Assembly (NCBI GenBank): GCA_030656145.1 | Contig: JAUSOF010000095.1 | Span: 1 to 64,000, forward strand | Source of the DNA: Pseudomonas sp. | GTDB taxonomy: Bacteria > Pseudomonadota > Gammaproteobacteria > Pseudomonadales > Pseudomonadaceae | Reading direction: 5' to 3' | DNA: 64,000 nt | Position numbers and translations under genes: made by a program | In this document: positions 6,780-16,407 of the stretch, one piece after another | Position numbering within the stretch: the first letter of the stretch is position 1 | How the letters are laid out: every line of letters begins with the position of its first letter | The notes under the pieces: generated by a model | Database searches by the model: none | Seen by the model: only the letters and a program-made list of their open reading frames with translations | What the model was told of the DNA's origin: nothing

Positions 6780-8435
6780 ATGATTGCGCTACGTGAAGCG
6801 TGGAATGCCGGTTTGCTGGGGCGCAAGCACTGGCTGAACAACCTGGTCGCCGGGGTAATCGTCGGCATAGTCGCACTGCCGCTGGCCATGGCCTTTGCCA
6901 TCGCCTCCGGGGTCAAGCCCGAACAAGGCATCTATACGGCGATTATTGGCGGCGTGCTGGTATCGCTGTTTGGCGGCAGTCGCGTGCAAATCGCCGGACC
7001 GACCGGCGCGTTCATCGTGATTCTGGCGAGCATCACCGCCGAGTACGGCATCGACGGCTTGCAGATCGCCACGATGATGGCCGGCGTCATACTGCTGTTA
7101 CTGGGGATTACCCGGCTGGGAACGGTGATCAAGTTCATTCCGGCGCCGGTGATCGTCGGCTTCACCGCCGGGATCGGGGTGATCATCTGGGTCGGCCAGT
7201 GGAAGGACTTCTTCGGTCTGCCCAAGGTCGGCGGCGAACATTTCCACGAGAAGGTCTGGAATTTACTCCAGGTGCTGCCGGATCTGCACCCGGCTACCAC
7301 GCTGCTGGCCCTGCTCAGCCTGGGTTTGGTTTTGTTCTCGCCAAAGCTGCCGGGGCTAAAACGCGTACCCGGGCCGCTGGTAGCCATGCTGGTGGTCACG
7401 TTGACCCAGGCGCTGTTTCAGTTCGATGGCGTGGCCACCATCGGCAGCGCCTTTGGCGGCATCCCCCAGGGCTTACCCGAGTTTGGCCTGCCTGACGTCA
7501 GCCTGCCGCGGGTTATCGAGCTGATCGGTCCGGCCTTTGCGATTGCCATGCTCGGCGCCATCGAGTCGTTGCTGTCGGCGGTAGTAGCCGATGGCATGAC
7601 GGGCACCAAGCATAATTCCAACCAGGAGTTGATTGGCCAAGGCATCGCCAACATGGCCACGCCCTTGTTCGGCGGTTTTGCCGTGACTGGTGCGATTGCC
7701 CGCACCGCGACCAATATCCGTAACGGTGGCAGCAGCCCGCTGGCCGGGATCATGCACGCGGCCACCCTGCTGCTGATCATCCTGTTCCTGGCTCCGCTGG
7801 CTTCCGACATCCCGCTGTGCGCGCTGGCGGCGATTCTGTTTGTGGTTGCCTACAACATGAGCGAGGTGCGCCACTTCAAGCGCATGGTGCTGCGCGCGCC
7901 ACGGGCGGACGTGGCAATTCTGTTGATCACCTTCGGCCTCACGGTGTTCAGCGACCTGGTAGTGGCAGTGAATATCGGAGTGATCCTGGCGATGCTGCAT
8001 TTCATGCGGCGCATGGCCGCCTCGGTGGGCGTGCAACAGGTAGTCGAGCAGGAGCTGGAAGCGGAGTTACGGCTCGGCGGCCATGCCCATCTGCCGCCAG
8101 GCCTGATGGTGTACACGATCGAAGGACCGCTGTTCTTTGCCGCGGCAGAGAACTTCGAGCGCGCGCTGGCTCAGACCCATACCGACCCGCAGATACTGGT
8201 GATTCGCCTGAACCGCGTGCCCTTCATGGACATTACCGGCTTGCAAACGCTGGAGGAAGTCATCCGGCAACTGCTCAAACGCAAGATCGTGGTGAAACTC
8301 TGCGAGGCCAACAGCAGGGTGCTGACCAAGCTGGACAAGGCGGGCATCCTGCTGCAGATCGGCGCGGATAATTACCACGCGGGCTTCAACGCCGCGCTGA
8401 ACGCCCAAAAGGAGCGCGAGCACGCGCCAGGCTAA
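6780..8435 (+). CDS. SulP/SLC26-family anion transporter with STAS domain
   Basis: This 551-residue inner-membrane protein belongs to the SulP family, which carries sulfate, bicarbonate or dicarboxylates by symport or exchange. The N-terminal part has the family's GLVAGVIVGIVALPLAMAFAIASG-like first segment (near 22-45) and the AGPTGAFIVILASI motif near 72-85, and about a dozen hydrophobic segments run to near residue 420. A cytoplasmic STAS domain follows, with VIRLNRVPFMDITGLQTLEE near 475-495. GAGGAGCTCACC precedes the ATG. It sits between betaine uptake genes and betI and has its own AT-rich operator region. The substrate cannot be read from sequence; the context with choline metabolism does not explain it. 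No carbonic anhydrase gene is adjacent. Confidence 0.92.
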   Translation: MIALREAWNAGLLGRKHWLNNLVAGVIVGIVALPLAMAFAIASGVKPEQGIYTAIIGGVLVSLFGGSRVQIAGPTGAFIVILASITAEYGIDGLQIATMMAGVILLLLGITRLGTVIKFIPAPVIVGFTAGIGVIIWVGQWKDFFGLPKVGGEHFHEKVWNLLQVLPDLHPATTLLALLSLGLVLFSPKLPGLKRVPGPLVAMLVVTLTQALFQFDGVATIGSAFGGIPQGLPEFGLPDVSLPRVIELIGPAFAIAMLGAIESLLSAVVADGMTGTKHNSNQELIGQGIANMATPLFGGFAVTGAIARTATNIRNGGSSPLAGIMHAATLLLIILFLAPLASDIPLCALAAILFVVAYNMSEVRHFKRMVLRAPRADVAILLITFGLTVFSDLVVAVNIGVILAMLHFMRRMAASVGVQQVVEQELEAELRLGGHAHLPPGLMVYTIEGPLFFAAAENFERALAQTHTDPQILVIRLNRVPFMDITGLQTLEEVIRQLLKRKIVVKLCEANSRVLTKLDKAGILLQIGADNYHAGFNAALNAQKEREHAPG

Positions 8436-8457
8436 CGCTGGCGGGCGACTCGGCGGC

Positions 8458-8646
8458 TCATGACTTGGCGACAGGGCCGCGCTTGCTCTGGGTGTCGTAG
8501 GTCGCACCGTGGGTTTCGAGGTAATCGCGAATCAATTGGCGCACAACCTGGGAAGGCGTCAGGTCCTGCCCGGCGCACAGTTCCTCAAATGCCTTTTTCT
8601 TGACCGGATCGATCAATACGGTGAGGCGCGCTGTCTTGTTTTCCAT
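8458..8646 (-). CDS. Small ribbon-helix-helix-like DNA-binding protein
   Basis: A 62-residue protein starting MENKTARLTVLIDPVKKKAFEE. The short basic beta strand (ARLTVLID), followed by two helices around DLTPSQVVRQLIRDYLE, matches the CopG/Arc ribbon-helix-helix fold, which binds DNA as a dimer. No toxin-like partner is adjacent, so it looks like a stand-alone regulator and not an antitoxin. An upstream ATG at 8659-8661 would add five residues (MVGNF); neither start has a clear ribosome binding site. It is convergent with the SulP gene, 22 bp away. Confidence 0.72.
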   Translation of the reverse strand: MENKTARLTVLIDPVKKKAFEELCAGQDLTPSQVVRQLIRDYLETHGATYDTQSKRGPVAKS

Positions 8647-8783
8647 AAAATTGCCAACCATTCAGTTTTGATGTTAATCAAATTGTAATAGCCTAGTCGG
8701 GCGCTGTCACGGCGCAGAGGGGTTGTCAGGCCCGTGGCAAGAGCTGCTACGACCAATACCTCGCCCGGCACGCTGGATATGTG

Positions 8784-8797
8784 ATTGATCGTTCAAT
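8784..8797. promoter_or_regulatory. BetI-type operator upstream of betI
   Basis: ATTGA-TCGT-TCAAT is a perfect inverted repeat (5-bp arms, 4-bp spacer) in an AT-rich box, 59 bp before the betI ATG. It matches the BetI operator pattern known from enterobacteria and pseudomonads (TTGATTGN-ACGTTCAAT-like). The same box occurs before betB, which strongly suggests autoregulation of betI together with control of betBA. Confidence 0.75.
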
Positions 8798-8855
8798 AAA
8801 AACCGGCCTAGACTGCGCCCCACCCAGGGACAGCCCTGAACCCACGGAGACACCG

Positions 8856-9446
8856 ATGCCCAAGGTCGGAATGCAACCGATCCGCCGCTCGCAATTGATT
8901 GCGGCCACCCTCGAAGCCGTCGATCAGGTCGGCATGGGCGATGCCAGCATCGCCTATATCGCCCGGCTGGCAGGGGTGTCCAACGGCATCATCAGTCACT
9001 ACTTCAAGGACAAGAACGGCCTGCTCGACGCCACCATGCGTCACTTGATGCTGGCCCTGAGTACTGCGGTGCGCGCCCGCCGGGCCGCACTCAAGGACGA
9101 CAACCCGCGCGCGCACCTGCGGGCAATGATCGACGGCAACTTCGACGACAGCCAGGTCAATGGTCCGGCGATCAAGACCTGGTTGGCGTTCTGGGCCAGC
9201 AGCATGCATCAACCATCCTTGCGCCGCTTGCAGCGGGTCAACGACCACCGCCTGGATTCAAACCTGTGCTGCCAGTTCCGCCGCGTCCTCCCCGCGCAGC
9301 AGGCCCGCGCCGCCTCGCGCGGCCTGGCCGCCCTGATCGATGGCCTGTGGCTGCGCGGCGCGCTGTCCGGCGGCAGCTTCGATACCCGGCAAGCGATCCA
9401 GATCGCTTACGACTACCTGGACCAGCAACTGAGCAAGGCAGGCTGA
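8856..9446 (+). CDS. betI: BetI, choline-responsive TetR-family repressor
   Basis: This 196-residue TetR-family regulator begins MPKVGMQPIRRSQLI, the usual BetI N-terminus, with GGAGA just upstream. The helix-turn-helix is in SIAYIARLAGVSNGIISHYFKDKNG (near 28-52), which is diagnostic for BetI. The C-terminal domain binds choline and releases DNA. The longer reading frame upstream (from 8781) would translate through the operator and is rejected. It precedes betB by 369 bp holding repeats and a second operator, so betI may have its own promoter while betB-betA are read from theirs. Confidence 0.93.
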   Translation: MPKVGMQPIRRSQLIAATLEAVDQVGMGDASIAYIARLAGVSNGIISHYFKDKNGLLDATMRHLMLALSTAVRARRAALKDDNPRAHLRAMIDGNFDDSQVNGPAIKTWLAFWASSMHQPSLRRLQRVNDHRLDSNLCCQFRRVLPAQQARAASRGLAALIDGLWLRGALSGGSFDTRQAIQIAYDYLDQQLSKAG

Positions 9447-9493
9447 GCGCCACGCTGCCTATACATGGCGACGGAACGACGCTGATCGCCGTG

Positions 9494-9513
9494 TAGGGTG
9501 CGCCATGCGCACC
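9494..9513. repeat. Short palindromic repeat (GGTGCGC family), copy 1
   Basis: TAGGGTGCGC-CAT-GCGCACC contains the inverted repeat GGTGCGC/GCGCACC (9497-9513). Related copies occur at about 9551-9570, 13324-13343 and 14762-14779, always outside genes or at gene ends. It looks like a species-specific REP-type element. Confidence 0.6.
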
Positions 9514-9550
9514 ATTAACAACCCAGTCCATACCTATACCCTCGGTCGCC

Positions 9551-9570
9551 GGCGCGCACGGCGCACCCTC
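9551..9570. repeat. Short palindromic repeat (GGTGCGC family), copy 2
   Basis: GGCGCGC-ACG-GCGCACCCT is the reverse-oriented, slightly diverged partner of the copy at 9494-9513. The pair faces each other across some 40 bp in the betI-betB gap, the way REP doublets are often arranged. Confidence 0.55.
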
Positions 9571-9655
9571 CGGACCGCAATACCGCTTCCCCCTCCTCCA
9601 GCAGGCTGCTTGTCGCATCCAGACCAGCGTGGGTCGCTCTCGATTATTTTTGTTG

Positions 9656-9669
9656 ATTGATCGTTCAAT
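9656..9669. promoter_or_regulatory. BetI-type operator upstream of betB
   Basis: The same ATTGA-TCGT-TCAAT palindrome as before betI, again followed by a run of A residues; 18 contiguous bases, TGATTGATCGTTCAATAA, are shared between the two sites. It lies 147 bp before the betB start and would place betB-betA under direct BetI control. A promoter probably overlaps the AT-rich flank. Confidence 0.78.
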
Positions 9670-9815
9670 AAAAATAACGTAGGCTGATTTTCATTCTTTC
9701 CGGCCTGGACAGTGTTGCCGCGCGCGACACCCTGACCTGCCGCCCCATCTGGCCAAGGCCTACTGAAGCCGCCGGCCAGCCTTGCGAAGACAACCGACAA
9801 GAGAGGATTCTCCCC

Positions 9816-11288
<1,473 letters not shown>

Positions 11289-11300
11289 CAACTTACCTGA

Positions 11301-11367
11301 AGGAGCGGGGGGACGCCCAGTTCCATGCCCGCGAAGCGCTATCGCGGGCATGGCCCGCTCCTACAGG
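11301..11367. repeat. REP-like cruciform element in the betB-betA gap
   Basis: AGGAGCGGG (11301-11309) pairs with CCCGCTCCT (11354-11362), and inside it CCATGCCCGCGA (11323-11334) pairs perfectly with TCGCGGGCATGG (11342-11353). A 13-nt unpaired strand (11310-11322), containing GGGACGCCCAG, is left on one side. The same GGGACGCCCAG core recurs near 43284. The ends (GGAGCGGG, CTCCTACAG) are those of known Pseudomonas REP sequences. Confidence 0.7.
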
Positions 11368-11383
11368 GTGATCCGCAAGCCCA

Positions 11384-11443
11384 GTAGCCCGGATGCAATC
11401 CGGGAGCAGTCACCGTATTCCCCCCGGATTCGATCCGGGCTAC
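11384..11443. repeat. Second repeat pair, abutting the betA ribosome binding site
   Basis: GTAGCCCGGATGCAATCCGGG (11384-11404) and CCCGGATTCGATCCGGGCTAC (11423-11443) are inverted copies of one unit, each itself palindromic. The right copy ends immediately before AGGAG (11444-11448), the betA Shine-Dalgarno, so a hairpin here could influence betA translation. Confidence 0.7.
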
Positions 11444-11453
11444 AGGAGCTTTT

Positions 11454-13139
11454 ATGCCCCAAGAATTCGACTACATCATCATCGGCGCCGGCTCGGCCGG
11501 CAACGTGCTGGCCACCCGCCTGACCGAGGACAAGGACGTAAGCGTGCTGCTGCTGGAAGCTGGCGGCCCCGACTATCGCCTGGATTTCCGCACCCAGATG
11601 CCCGCCGCCCTGGCCTTCCCCTTGCAAGGCCGGCGCTACAACTGGGCCTACGAAACCGAGCCGGAACCCTTCATGAACAACCGGCGCATGGAGTGCGGGC
11701 GCGGCAAGGGCCTGGGCGGCTCGTCGCTGATCAACGGCATGTGCTACATCCGCGGCAATGCCCTCGACTACGACGGCTGGGCCAAGGAAAAGGGCCTGGA
11801 AGACTGGACCTACCTGGACTGCCTGCCGTATTTCAGAAAAGCAGAAACCCGCGACAGTGGCGCCAATGCCTACCACGGCGGCGACGGGCCGGTCAGCGTG
11901 GGTACGCCGAAAGCCGGCAACAATCCGCTGTTCCACGCCATGGTCGAAGCCGGCGTGCAGGCGGGTTACCCGCGCACTGACGACTTGAATGGTTACCAAC
12001 AGGAAGGCTTCGGCCCGATGGACCGTACGGTGACCCCAGGGGGCCGACGCTCCAGCACCGCACGCGGCTATCTGGACCAGGCCAAGGGCCGGCCGAACCT
12101 GACCATCATCACCCACGCCCTGACCGAACGCATTTTGTTCAGCGGCAAGCGCGCCATCGGCGTCGACTACCTGCACGGCGACAGCAACACGCCAACCACC
12201 GTCAATGCACGCCGCGAAGTGTTGCTGTGCAGTGGCGCCATCGCCTCGCCGCAGATTCTCCAGCGCTCCGGAGTCGGCCCGGCCGCCCTGCTGCGCGACC
12301 TCGAGATTCCGCTGGTGCACGAACTGCCCGGCGTCGGCGAGAACCTTCAGGACCACCTGGAAATGTACCTGCAGTACGCCTGCAAGGAGCCGGTGTCGCT
12401 GTACCCGGCGCTGCAGTGGTGGAACCAGCCGCCGATCGGCGCCAAGTGGCTACTCCTCGGCAAGGGCACCGGTGCCAGCAACCAGTTCGAGGCCGGCGGT
12501 TTCATCCGCTCCAGCGCCGAGTTCGAGTGGCCGAATATCCAGTACCATTTCCTGCCGGTGGCGATCAATTACAACGGCAGTAACGCGGTCAAGGAACACG
12601 GTTTCCAGGCCCACGTCGGCTCTATGCGCTCGCCGAGTCGCGGACGTGTCCAGGCCAAATCGAAAGACCCGCGCCAGCACCCGAGCATCCTGTTCAACTA
12701 CATGAGCAGCCCGCAGGACTGGCAGGAGTTCCGCGACGGCATCCGTATCACCCGCGAAATCATGAACCAGTCGGCACTCGACCCGTTCCGCGGCCGCGAA
12801 CTCAGCCCCGGTGCCGCGGTGCAGAGCGATGCCGAACTGGACGCCTTCGTCCGCGATCATGCGGAAACGGCCTTCCATCCGTCCTGCTCCTGCAAGATGG
12901 GCGAAGACGCCATGGCGGTGGTCGATGGCCAGGGCCGGGTGCACGGCATCGAAGGGCTGCGGGTGGTTGACGCGTCGATCATGCCGCTGATCACCACCGG
13001 CAACCTCAACGCGCCGACCATCATGATGGCCGAAAAGATCGCCGACAAAATCCGCGGACGCACCCCGCTACCGCGCAGCACCGCACCCTACTACGTGGCA
13101 GGCGGCGCACCGGCACGTAACACCCCGCAGCGCGGCTGA
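11454..13139 (+). CDS. betA: Choline dehydrogenase
   Basis: A 561-residue FAD-dependent GMC oxidoreductase that oxidises choline to betaine aldehyde (and slowly to betaine) at the inner membrane. The FAD-binding GAGSAGN is at residues 11-17. The GMC signature appears as GRGKGLGGSSLINGM near 82-96, and a second one as GAIASPQILQRSGVG near 262-276. The C-terminal HPSCSCKMG (near 477) and TTGNLNAPTIMMAEKIAD (near 516) provide the active-site histidine/asparagine and flavin contacts. Length and motifs are those of BetA. ATG follows AGGAGCTTTT. The upstream repeat abuts this ribosome binding site. Confidence 0.96.
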   Translation: MPQEFDYIIIGAGSAGNVLATRLTEDKDVSVLLLEAGGPDYRLDFRTQMPAALAFPLQGRRYNWAYETEPEPFMNNRRMECGRGKGLGGSSLINGMCYIRGNALDYDGWAKEKGLEDWTYLDCLPYFRKAETRDSGANAYHGGDGPVSVGTPKAGNNPLFHAMVEAGVQAGYPRTDDLNGYQQEGFGPMDRTVTPGGRRSSTARGYLDQAKGRPNLTIITHALTERILFSGKRAIGVDYLHGDSNTPTTVNARREVLLCSGAIASPQILQRSGVGPAALLRDLEIPLVHELPGVGENLQDHLEMYLQYACKEPVSLYPALQWWNQPPIGAKWLLLGKGTGASNQFEAGGFIRSSAEFEWPNIQYHFLPVAINYNGSNAVKEHGFQAHVGSMRSPSRGRVQAKSKDPRQHPSILFNYMSSPQDWQEFRDGIRITREIMNQSALDPFRGRELSPGAAVQSDAELDAFVRDHAETAFHPSCSCKMGEDAMAVVDGQGRVHGIEGLRVVDASIMPLITTGNLNAPTIMMAEKIADKIRGRTPLPRSTAPYYVAGGAPARNTPQRG

Positions 13140-13200
13140 GCGGCTGAGCGATTTTCAATGGCGATGCCTAAGCTGGCTTGTCGAGACCCGTGGCTCTTGC

Positions 13201-13220
13201 AGGAGCGGGCTTGCCCGCGA
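13201..13220. repeat. REP element (GGAGCGGGCTTGCCCGCGA type)
   Basis: AGGAGCGGGC-TT-GCCCGCGA is the common Pseudomonas REP core, with GCGGGC and GCCCGC as complementary arms. It lies between the convergent betA and glyoxalase-fold genes. A mirror partner was not recognised nearby. Confidence 0.65.
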
Positions 13221-13323
13221 ATCGGGGCCGACAGGAACCCGTCGCGACCAATAGCCAAGTGCCCCAGCGCACTCACAGGTGCCTACGTGTGAGTGGGCGC
13301 TGAGCCACGCAGGCCGGATTCTT

Positions 13324-13343
13324 GGTGCGCACGGCGCACCCTA
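13324..13343. repeat. Short palindromic repeat (GGTGCGC family), copy 3
   Basis: GGTGCGC-ACG-GCGCACC followed by CTA, a near copy of the unit at 9494-9513 in reverse orientation. It lies 25 bp past the stop of the glyoxalase-fold gene at 13368-13793 and could act as a transcript end structure. Confidence 0.6.
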
Positions 13344-13367
13344 CTGGCGGCAGGCGTGGGGCGCAGA

Positions 13368-13793
13368 CTATTTGGCAAACAACTGGCCGATGTCCTTGAA
13401 CGCCTTGAACTCCAGGGCGTTGCCGCAGGGGTCGAGGAGGAACATCGTGGCCTGCTCGCCGACCTGACCGGCGAAGCGCACATAGGGCTCGATGACAAAG
13501 CGGGTGTGCCTGGCCTGCAAGCGCTCGGCCAGTTGCTGCCAATCGTCCCAGCCCAGCACCACACCGAAATGCGGCACCGGCACCTCGTGGCCGTCCACCG
13601 GGTTGCTGTGCGCGGCTTTTTGGTAGTCCATCTGCGGCGTCTGGTGGATCACCAACTGATGGCCGAAGAAGTCGAAATCGACCCAATGCTCGCTGCTGCG
13701 ACCCTCGGCGCAGCCGAACACCTGCGCATAGAAGTGCCGGGCGGCGGCCAGGTCGTGAACGGGAATGGCCAGGTGAAAAGGCGCGAGTGCCAT
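13368..13793 (-). CDS. VOC/glyoxalase-fold dioxygenase-like protein
   Basis: A 141-residue protein of the vicinal oxygen chelate superfamily. It starts MALAPFHLAIPVHDLAAARH, where the histidine of FHLAIPV is the usual first metal ligand, and ends with FLLDPCGNALEFKAFKD, where the glutamate is the usual last ligand; a paired beta-alpha-beta-beta-beta repeat fits between them. An AAGGAG eight bases before the ATG fixes the start; the longer frame (from 13880) lacks one. The substrate is unknown. It is divergent from a LysR regulator 110 bp away, which is its likely controller. Confidence 0.85.
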   Translation of the reverse strand: MALAPFHLAIPVHDLAAARHFYAQVFGCAEGRSSEHWVDFDFFGHQLVIHQTPQMDYQKAAHSNPVDGHEVPVPHFGVVLGWDDWQQLAERLQARHTRFVIEPYVRFAGQVGEQATMFLLDPCGNALEFKAFKDIGQLFAK

Positions 13794-13903
13794 GCTGTGG
13801 CTCCTTGTACTGAGTGTTCGCCGATTCTCAGCAACAGCGATACTGATTAAAAGCGAATATCCTTGCTCGCAAGCACACACAAAATTGATCAGTCGAGGCG
13901 GCC

Positions 13904-14809
13904 ATGTTGCGCGAGTTGAGAACCTTCCTGATGGTTGCCCGCCACGGCACCTTCGCCGCCGCTGGCCAGCAGGTCGGCCTGACCCAGTCGGCGGTTAGTG
14001 CGCAGATGCGCGTGCTGGAAAACGGTCTGGGGGTGCGCCTGTTCGACCGCAGCGGCCGCGCCGCCGTACTCAATGCCGCCGGCAGGCATGCCCTGCCTTT
14101 GGCCGAGCAGATGCTCGCGCTCTATGCGCAGATGGCCCAACCGACCACGGCGGCCGAGTGGCGCGGCGAGCTGAAGGTCGGCGCCATCGCCAGCGTGCAG
14201 ACCGGCTTGCTGCCAGACGCCTTGCCACGCTTTCGGGTACTGGCGCCGCGGGTCGAATTGAAGCTGGTGCCCGGCGTTTCACTCAACCTGCTGAGTCAGG
14301 TGGATGCCGGCGAACTGGACCTGGCATTGCTGATCAAACCACCCTTCGAGCTACCCAAGGAGCTGCTGCAGATCAGCCTGGCGCGTGAACCCTTCGTGCT
14401 GATCACGCCACTCAGCGTTGCCGGCGATGAGCCGCTGCAGATCCTCGCCGAACAGCCATTCGTGCGTTACGACCGACGCTCCTTCGGCGGGCGGCTAGTC
14501 AGTCAATTCCTCCGCGAACAGCACCTGAGCGTACATGAGGCGCTGGAATTGGACGAACTGGAGGCCATAGTACGCATGGTCGAGTGCGGCCTCGGCGTCT
14601 CGCTGATTCCGCGCGCGGGATTGTGGCTGCAGCGGCCGACCCAGCTGCGGGTGTTCGAACTGGGCGAATTGACCTTCCACCGCGAACTGATCGCGGTGCT
14701 GCGCCGGGCGCAACGCCAGCCGGCGCTGGATTGCCTGCTGGAGTGCCTGCGCGGAGAAGCTGGCGCGCATGGCGCACCCAACCCTGCACCACAACGAACC
14801 TTTCGGTAA
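13904..14809 (+). CDS. LysR-family transcriptional regulator
   Basis: A 301-residue LysR-type regulator. Residues 1-60 form the winged helix-turn-helix (LRELRTFLMVARHGTFAAAG, then QSAVSAQMRVLENGLGVRLFDR). The effector domain spans about 90-285. It is divergent from the glyoxalase-fold gene; in the gap CTTGC-TC-GCAAG (13862-13873) is a possible operator half. The last 18 or so residues (GAHGAPNPAPQRTFR) are encoded by a GGTGCGC-family repeat and its flank, suggesting that the original stop was lost or moved when the repeat arrived. The inducer is unknown. GAGG stands upstream of the ATG. Confidence 0.88.
   Translation: MLRELRTFLMVARHGTFAAAGQQVGLTQSAVSAQMRVLENGLGVRLFDRSGRAAVLNAAGRHALPLAEQMLALYAQMAQPTTAAEWRGELKVGAIASVQTGLLPDALPRFRVLAPRVELKLVPGVSLNLLSQVDAGELDLALLIKPPFELPKELLQISLAREPFVLITPLSVAGDEPLQILAEQPFVRYDRRSFGGRLVSQFLREQHLSVHEALELDELEAIVRMVECGLGVSLIPRAGLWLQRPTQLRVFELGELTFHRELIAVLRRAQRQPALDCLLECLRGEAGAHGAPNPAPQRTFR
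14762..14779. repeat. GGTGCGC-family repeat inside the LysR 3' end, copy 4
   Basis: GGCGCGC-AT-GGCGCACCC is a diverged member of the family seen at 9494, 9551 and 13324. Here it lies within the reading frame of the LysR gene and encodes part of its C-terminal tail. Confidence 0.5.
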
Positions 14810-14810
14810 C

Positions 14811-14834
14811 AAAAAGCCCGCACGAGGCGGGCTT
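14811..14834 (-). terminator. Terminator of the metNIQ operon
   Basis: On the minus strand AAGCCCGC and GCGGGCTT (14814-14821 and 14827-14834) form an 8-bp stem with a 5-nt loop, followed by five T residues. It lies 22 bp past the metQ stop and ends transcription before the convergent LysR gene. Confidence 0.8.
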
Positions 14835-14855
14835 CCGATGCGTTACGGCAAGCGC

Positions 14856-15632
14856 TTAGAACGCCGGCACGACTGCGCCCTGGTATTTCTCCAGGATGAA
14901 GGCTTTGACTTCAGGGCTGTTCAGCGCCTTGGCCAGTTTCTGCATGGCGGCGCTGTCCTGGTTATCCGGGCGGGCGACCAGGATGTTGACGTAGGGCGAG
15001 TCGCTGCCTTCGATGATCAGCGCATCCGCGGTCGGGTTGAGCTTGGCTTCCAGGGCGTAGTTGGTGTTGATCAGCGCCAGGTCGACCTGGGTCAGTACAC
15101 GCGGCAGGGTCGCGGCTTCCAGCTCCCGCACCTTGATCGCCTTCGGGTTCTCGGCGATGTCTTTCGGCGTGGCGAGGATGTTGCTCGCATCCTTCAGGGT
15201 GATCACGCCGGCTTTTTGCAGCAGCAGCAGGGCACGGCCGCCGTTGGTGGCGTCGTTGGGGATGACCACGTTGGCGCCTTGCGGCAGATCCTTGAGGTCC
15301 TTGATCTTGCTCGAGTAGGCACCAAAGGGTTCGACATGCACGCCGGCGACGCTGATCAGCTCGGTGCCGCGGCTCTTGTTGAACTCGTCGAGGTACGGCT
15401 GGTGCTGGAAGAAGTTGGCGTCCAGGCGCTTCTCGGCGACCTGCACGTTGGGCTGCACGTAGTCGGTGAAGACCTTGATATCCAGCTCGACGCCGTCTTT
15501 GGCCAGGGCCGGTTTGACGAACTCGAGGATTTCCGCGTGCGGCACGGCGGTGGCCGCCACGCTCAGGGATTCAGCCTGGGCAGCGCTGGAAAACGCGGCG
15601 ACGACGGCGATGGCAGTCAGTAATTTTTTCAT
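14856..15632 (-). CDS. metQ: D/L-methionine ABC transporter substrate-binding protein
   Basis: A 258-residue periplasmic protein of the NlpA/MetQ family. The signal peptide (MKKLLTAIAVVAAFSSAAQA) ends at AQA; there is no lipobox cysteine, unlike E. coli MetQ. Family motifs include FTDYVQPNVQVAEKRLDANFFQH near 47-69 and VIPNDATNGGRALLLLQKAG near 116-135. Two adjacent ATG codons follow AAGGAGCTTC; the second, with better spacing, is chosen. It lies last in metN-metI-metQ, separated from metI by 97 bp. Confidence 0.92.
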   Translation of the reverse strand: MKKLLTAIAVVAAFSSAAQAESLSVAATAVPHAEILEFVKPALAKDGVELDIKVFTDYVQPNVQVAEKRLDANFFQHQPYLDEFNKSRGTELISVAGVHVEPFGAYSSKIKDLKDLPQGANVVIPNDATNGGRALLLLQKAGVITLKDASNILATPKDIAENPKAIKVRELEAATLPRVLTQVDLALINTNYALEAKLNPTADALIIEGSDSPYVNILVARPDNQDSAAMQKLAKALNSPEVKAFILEKYQGAVVPAF

Positions 15633-15729
15633 CATGAAGCTCCTTATGGGATGGATGTGGGGGATCGGCGGATAGCCGCTATACAACAGGGCGCAGGAGC
15701 CAGCTTGCTGTGGTCCTACAACAAACCGT

Positions 15730-16407
15730 TTATTTTCTGGAGAAATGCACCACCAGCTTGTCGCCGGCGGTCTGCAGAATCTGCACCAGCACCAGCAGCA
15801 GGATCACCGTCACCGCCATCACGTCCGGCTGGTAGCGCTGGTAGCCGTAGCGCACCGCCAGATCGCCCAGACCGCCGCCGCCGATCAGGCCGGACATGGC
15901 GGTGTAGGACACCAGGGTGATGGCAGTCACCGTCACCGCGGCAAAGATGCCCGGCAACGCTTCGGGCAGTAGGGCGTTGACCACGATCTGCCGGGTGCTC
16001 GCCCCCATGGCCTGGGTCGCCTCGATGATGCCGCGATCGACTTCGCGCAACGCGGTTTCCACCAGGCGGGCGAAGAACGGCGTGGCGCCCACCACCAGCG
16101 GCGGGATGGCCCCGGCCACACCCAGCGAGGTGCCGGTAACCAGCACCGTGAAGGGGATCATCACGATCAGCAGGATGACGAAAGGCACCGAGCGGAGGAT
16201 GTTCACCAGCAGCGACAGCACGCCGTACAGCGCCTTCTGCTCGAACATCTGCCGTGGGCTGGTGAGGAACAGCAGCACGCCCAGGGGCAAGCCGAGAATC
16301 ACGGTGAATAGCAGCGAGCCGCCGAGCATGCTCAGGGTGTCGAGGCTGGCGTAGCCGATTTCCGCCCAATCGACGTTCGGCAACAGGCGGGTCAGTAGAG
16401 CCTCCAT
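15730..16407 (-). CDS. metI: Methionine ABC transporter permease
   Basis: A 225-residue inner-membrane permease with about five hydrophobic segments. The EAA loop is seen as EVDRGIIEATQAMGASTRQIV near 133-153, the contact to MetN. The start overlaps the metN stop in an ATGA, so the two are translationally coupled. Confidence 0.94.
   Translation of the reverse strand: MEALLTRLLPNVDWAEIGYASLDTLSMLGGSLLFTVILGLPLGVLLFLTSPRQMFEQKALYGVLSLLVNILRSVPFVILLIVMIPFTVLVTGTSLGVAGAIPPLVVGATPFFARLVETALREVDRGIIEATQAMGASTRQIVVNALLPEALPGIFAAVTVTAITLVSYTAMSGLIGGGGLGDLAVRYGYQRYQPDVMAVTVILLLVLVQILQTAGDKLVVHFSRK

Noticed and set aside
8458..8661. Toxin-antitoxin pair from the ribbon-helix-helix gene
   Set aside because: No toxin-sized partner gene is adjacent on the same strand.
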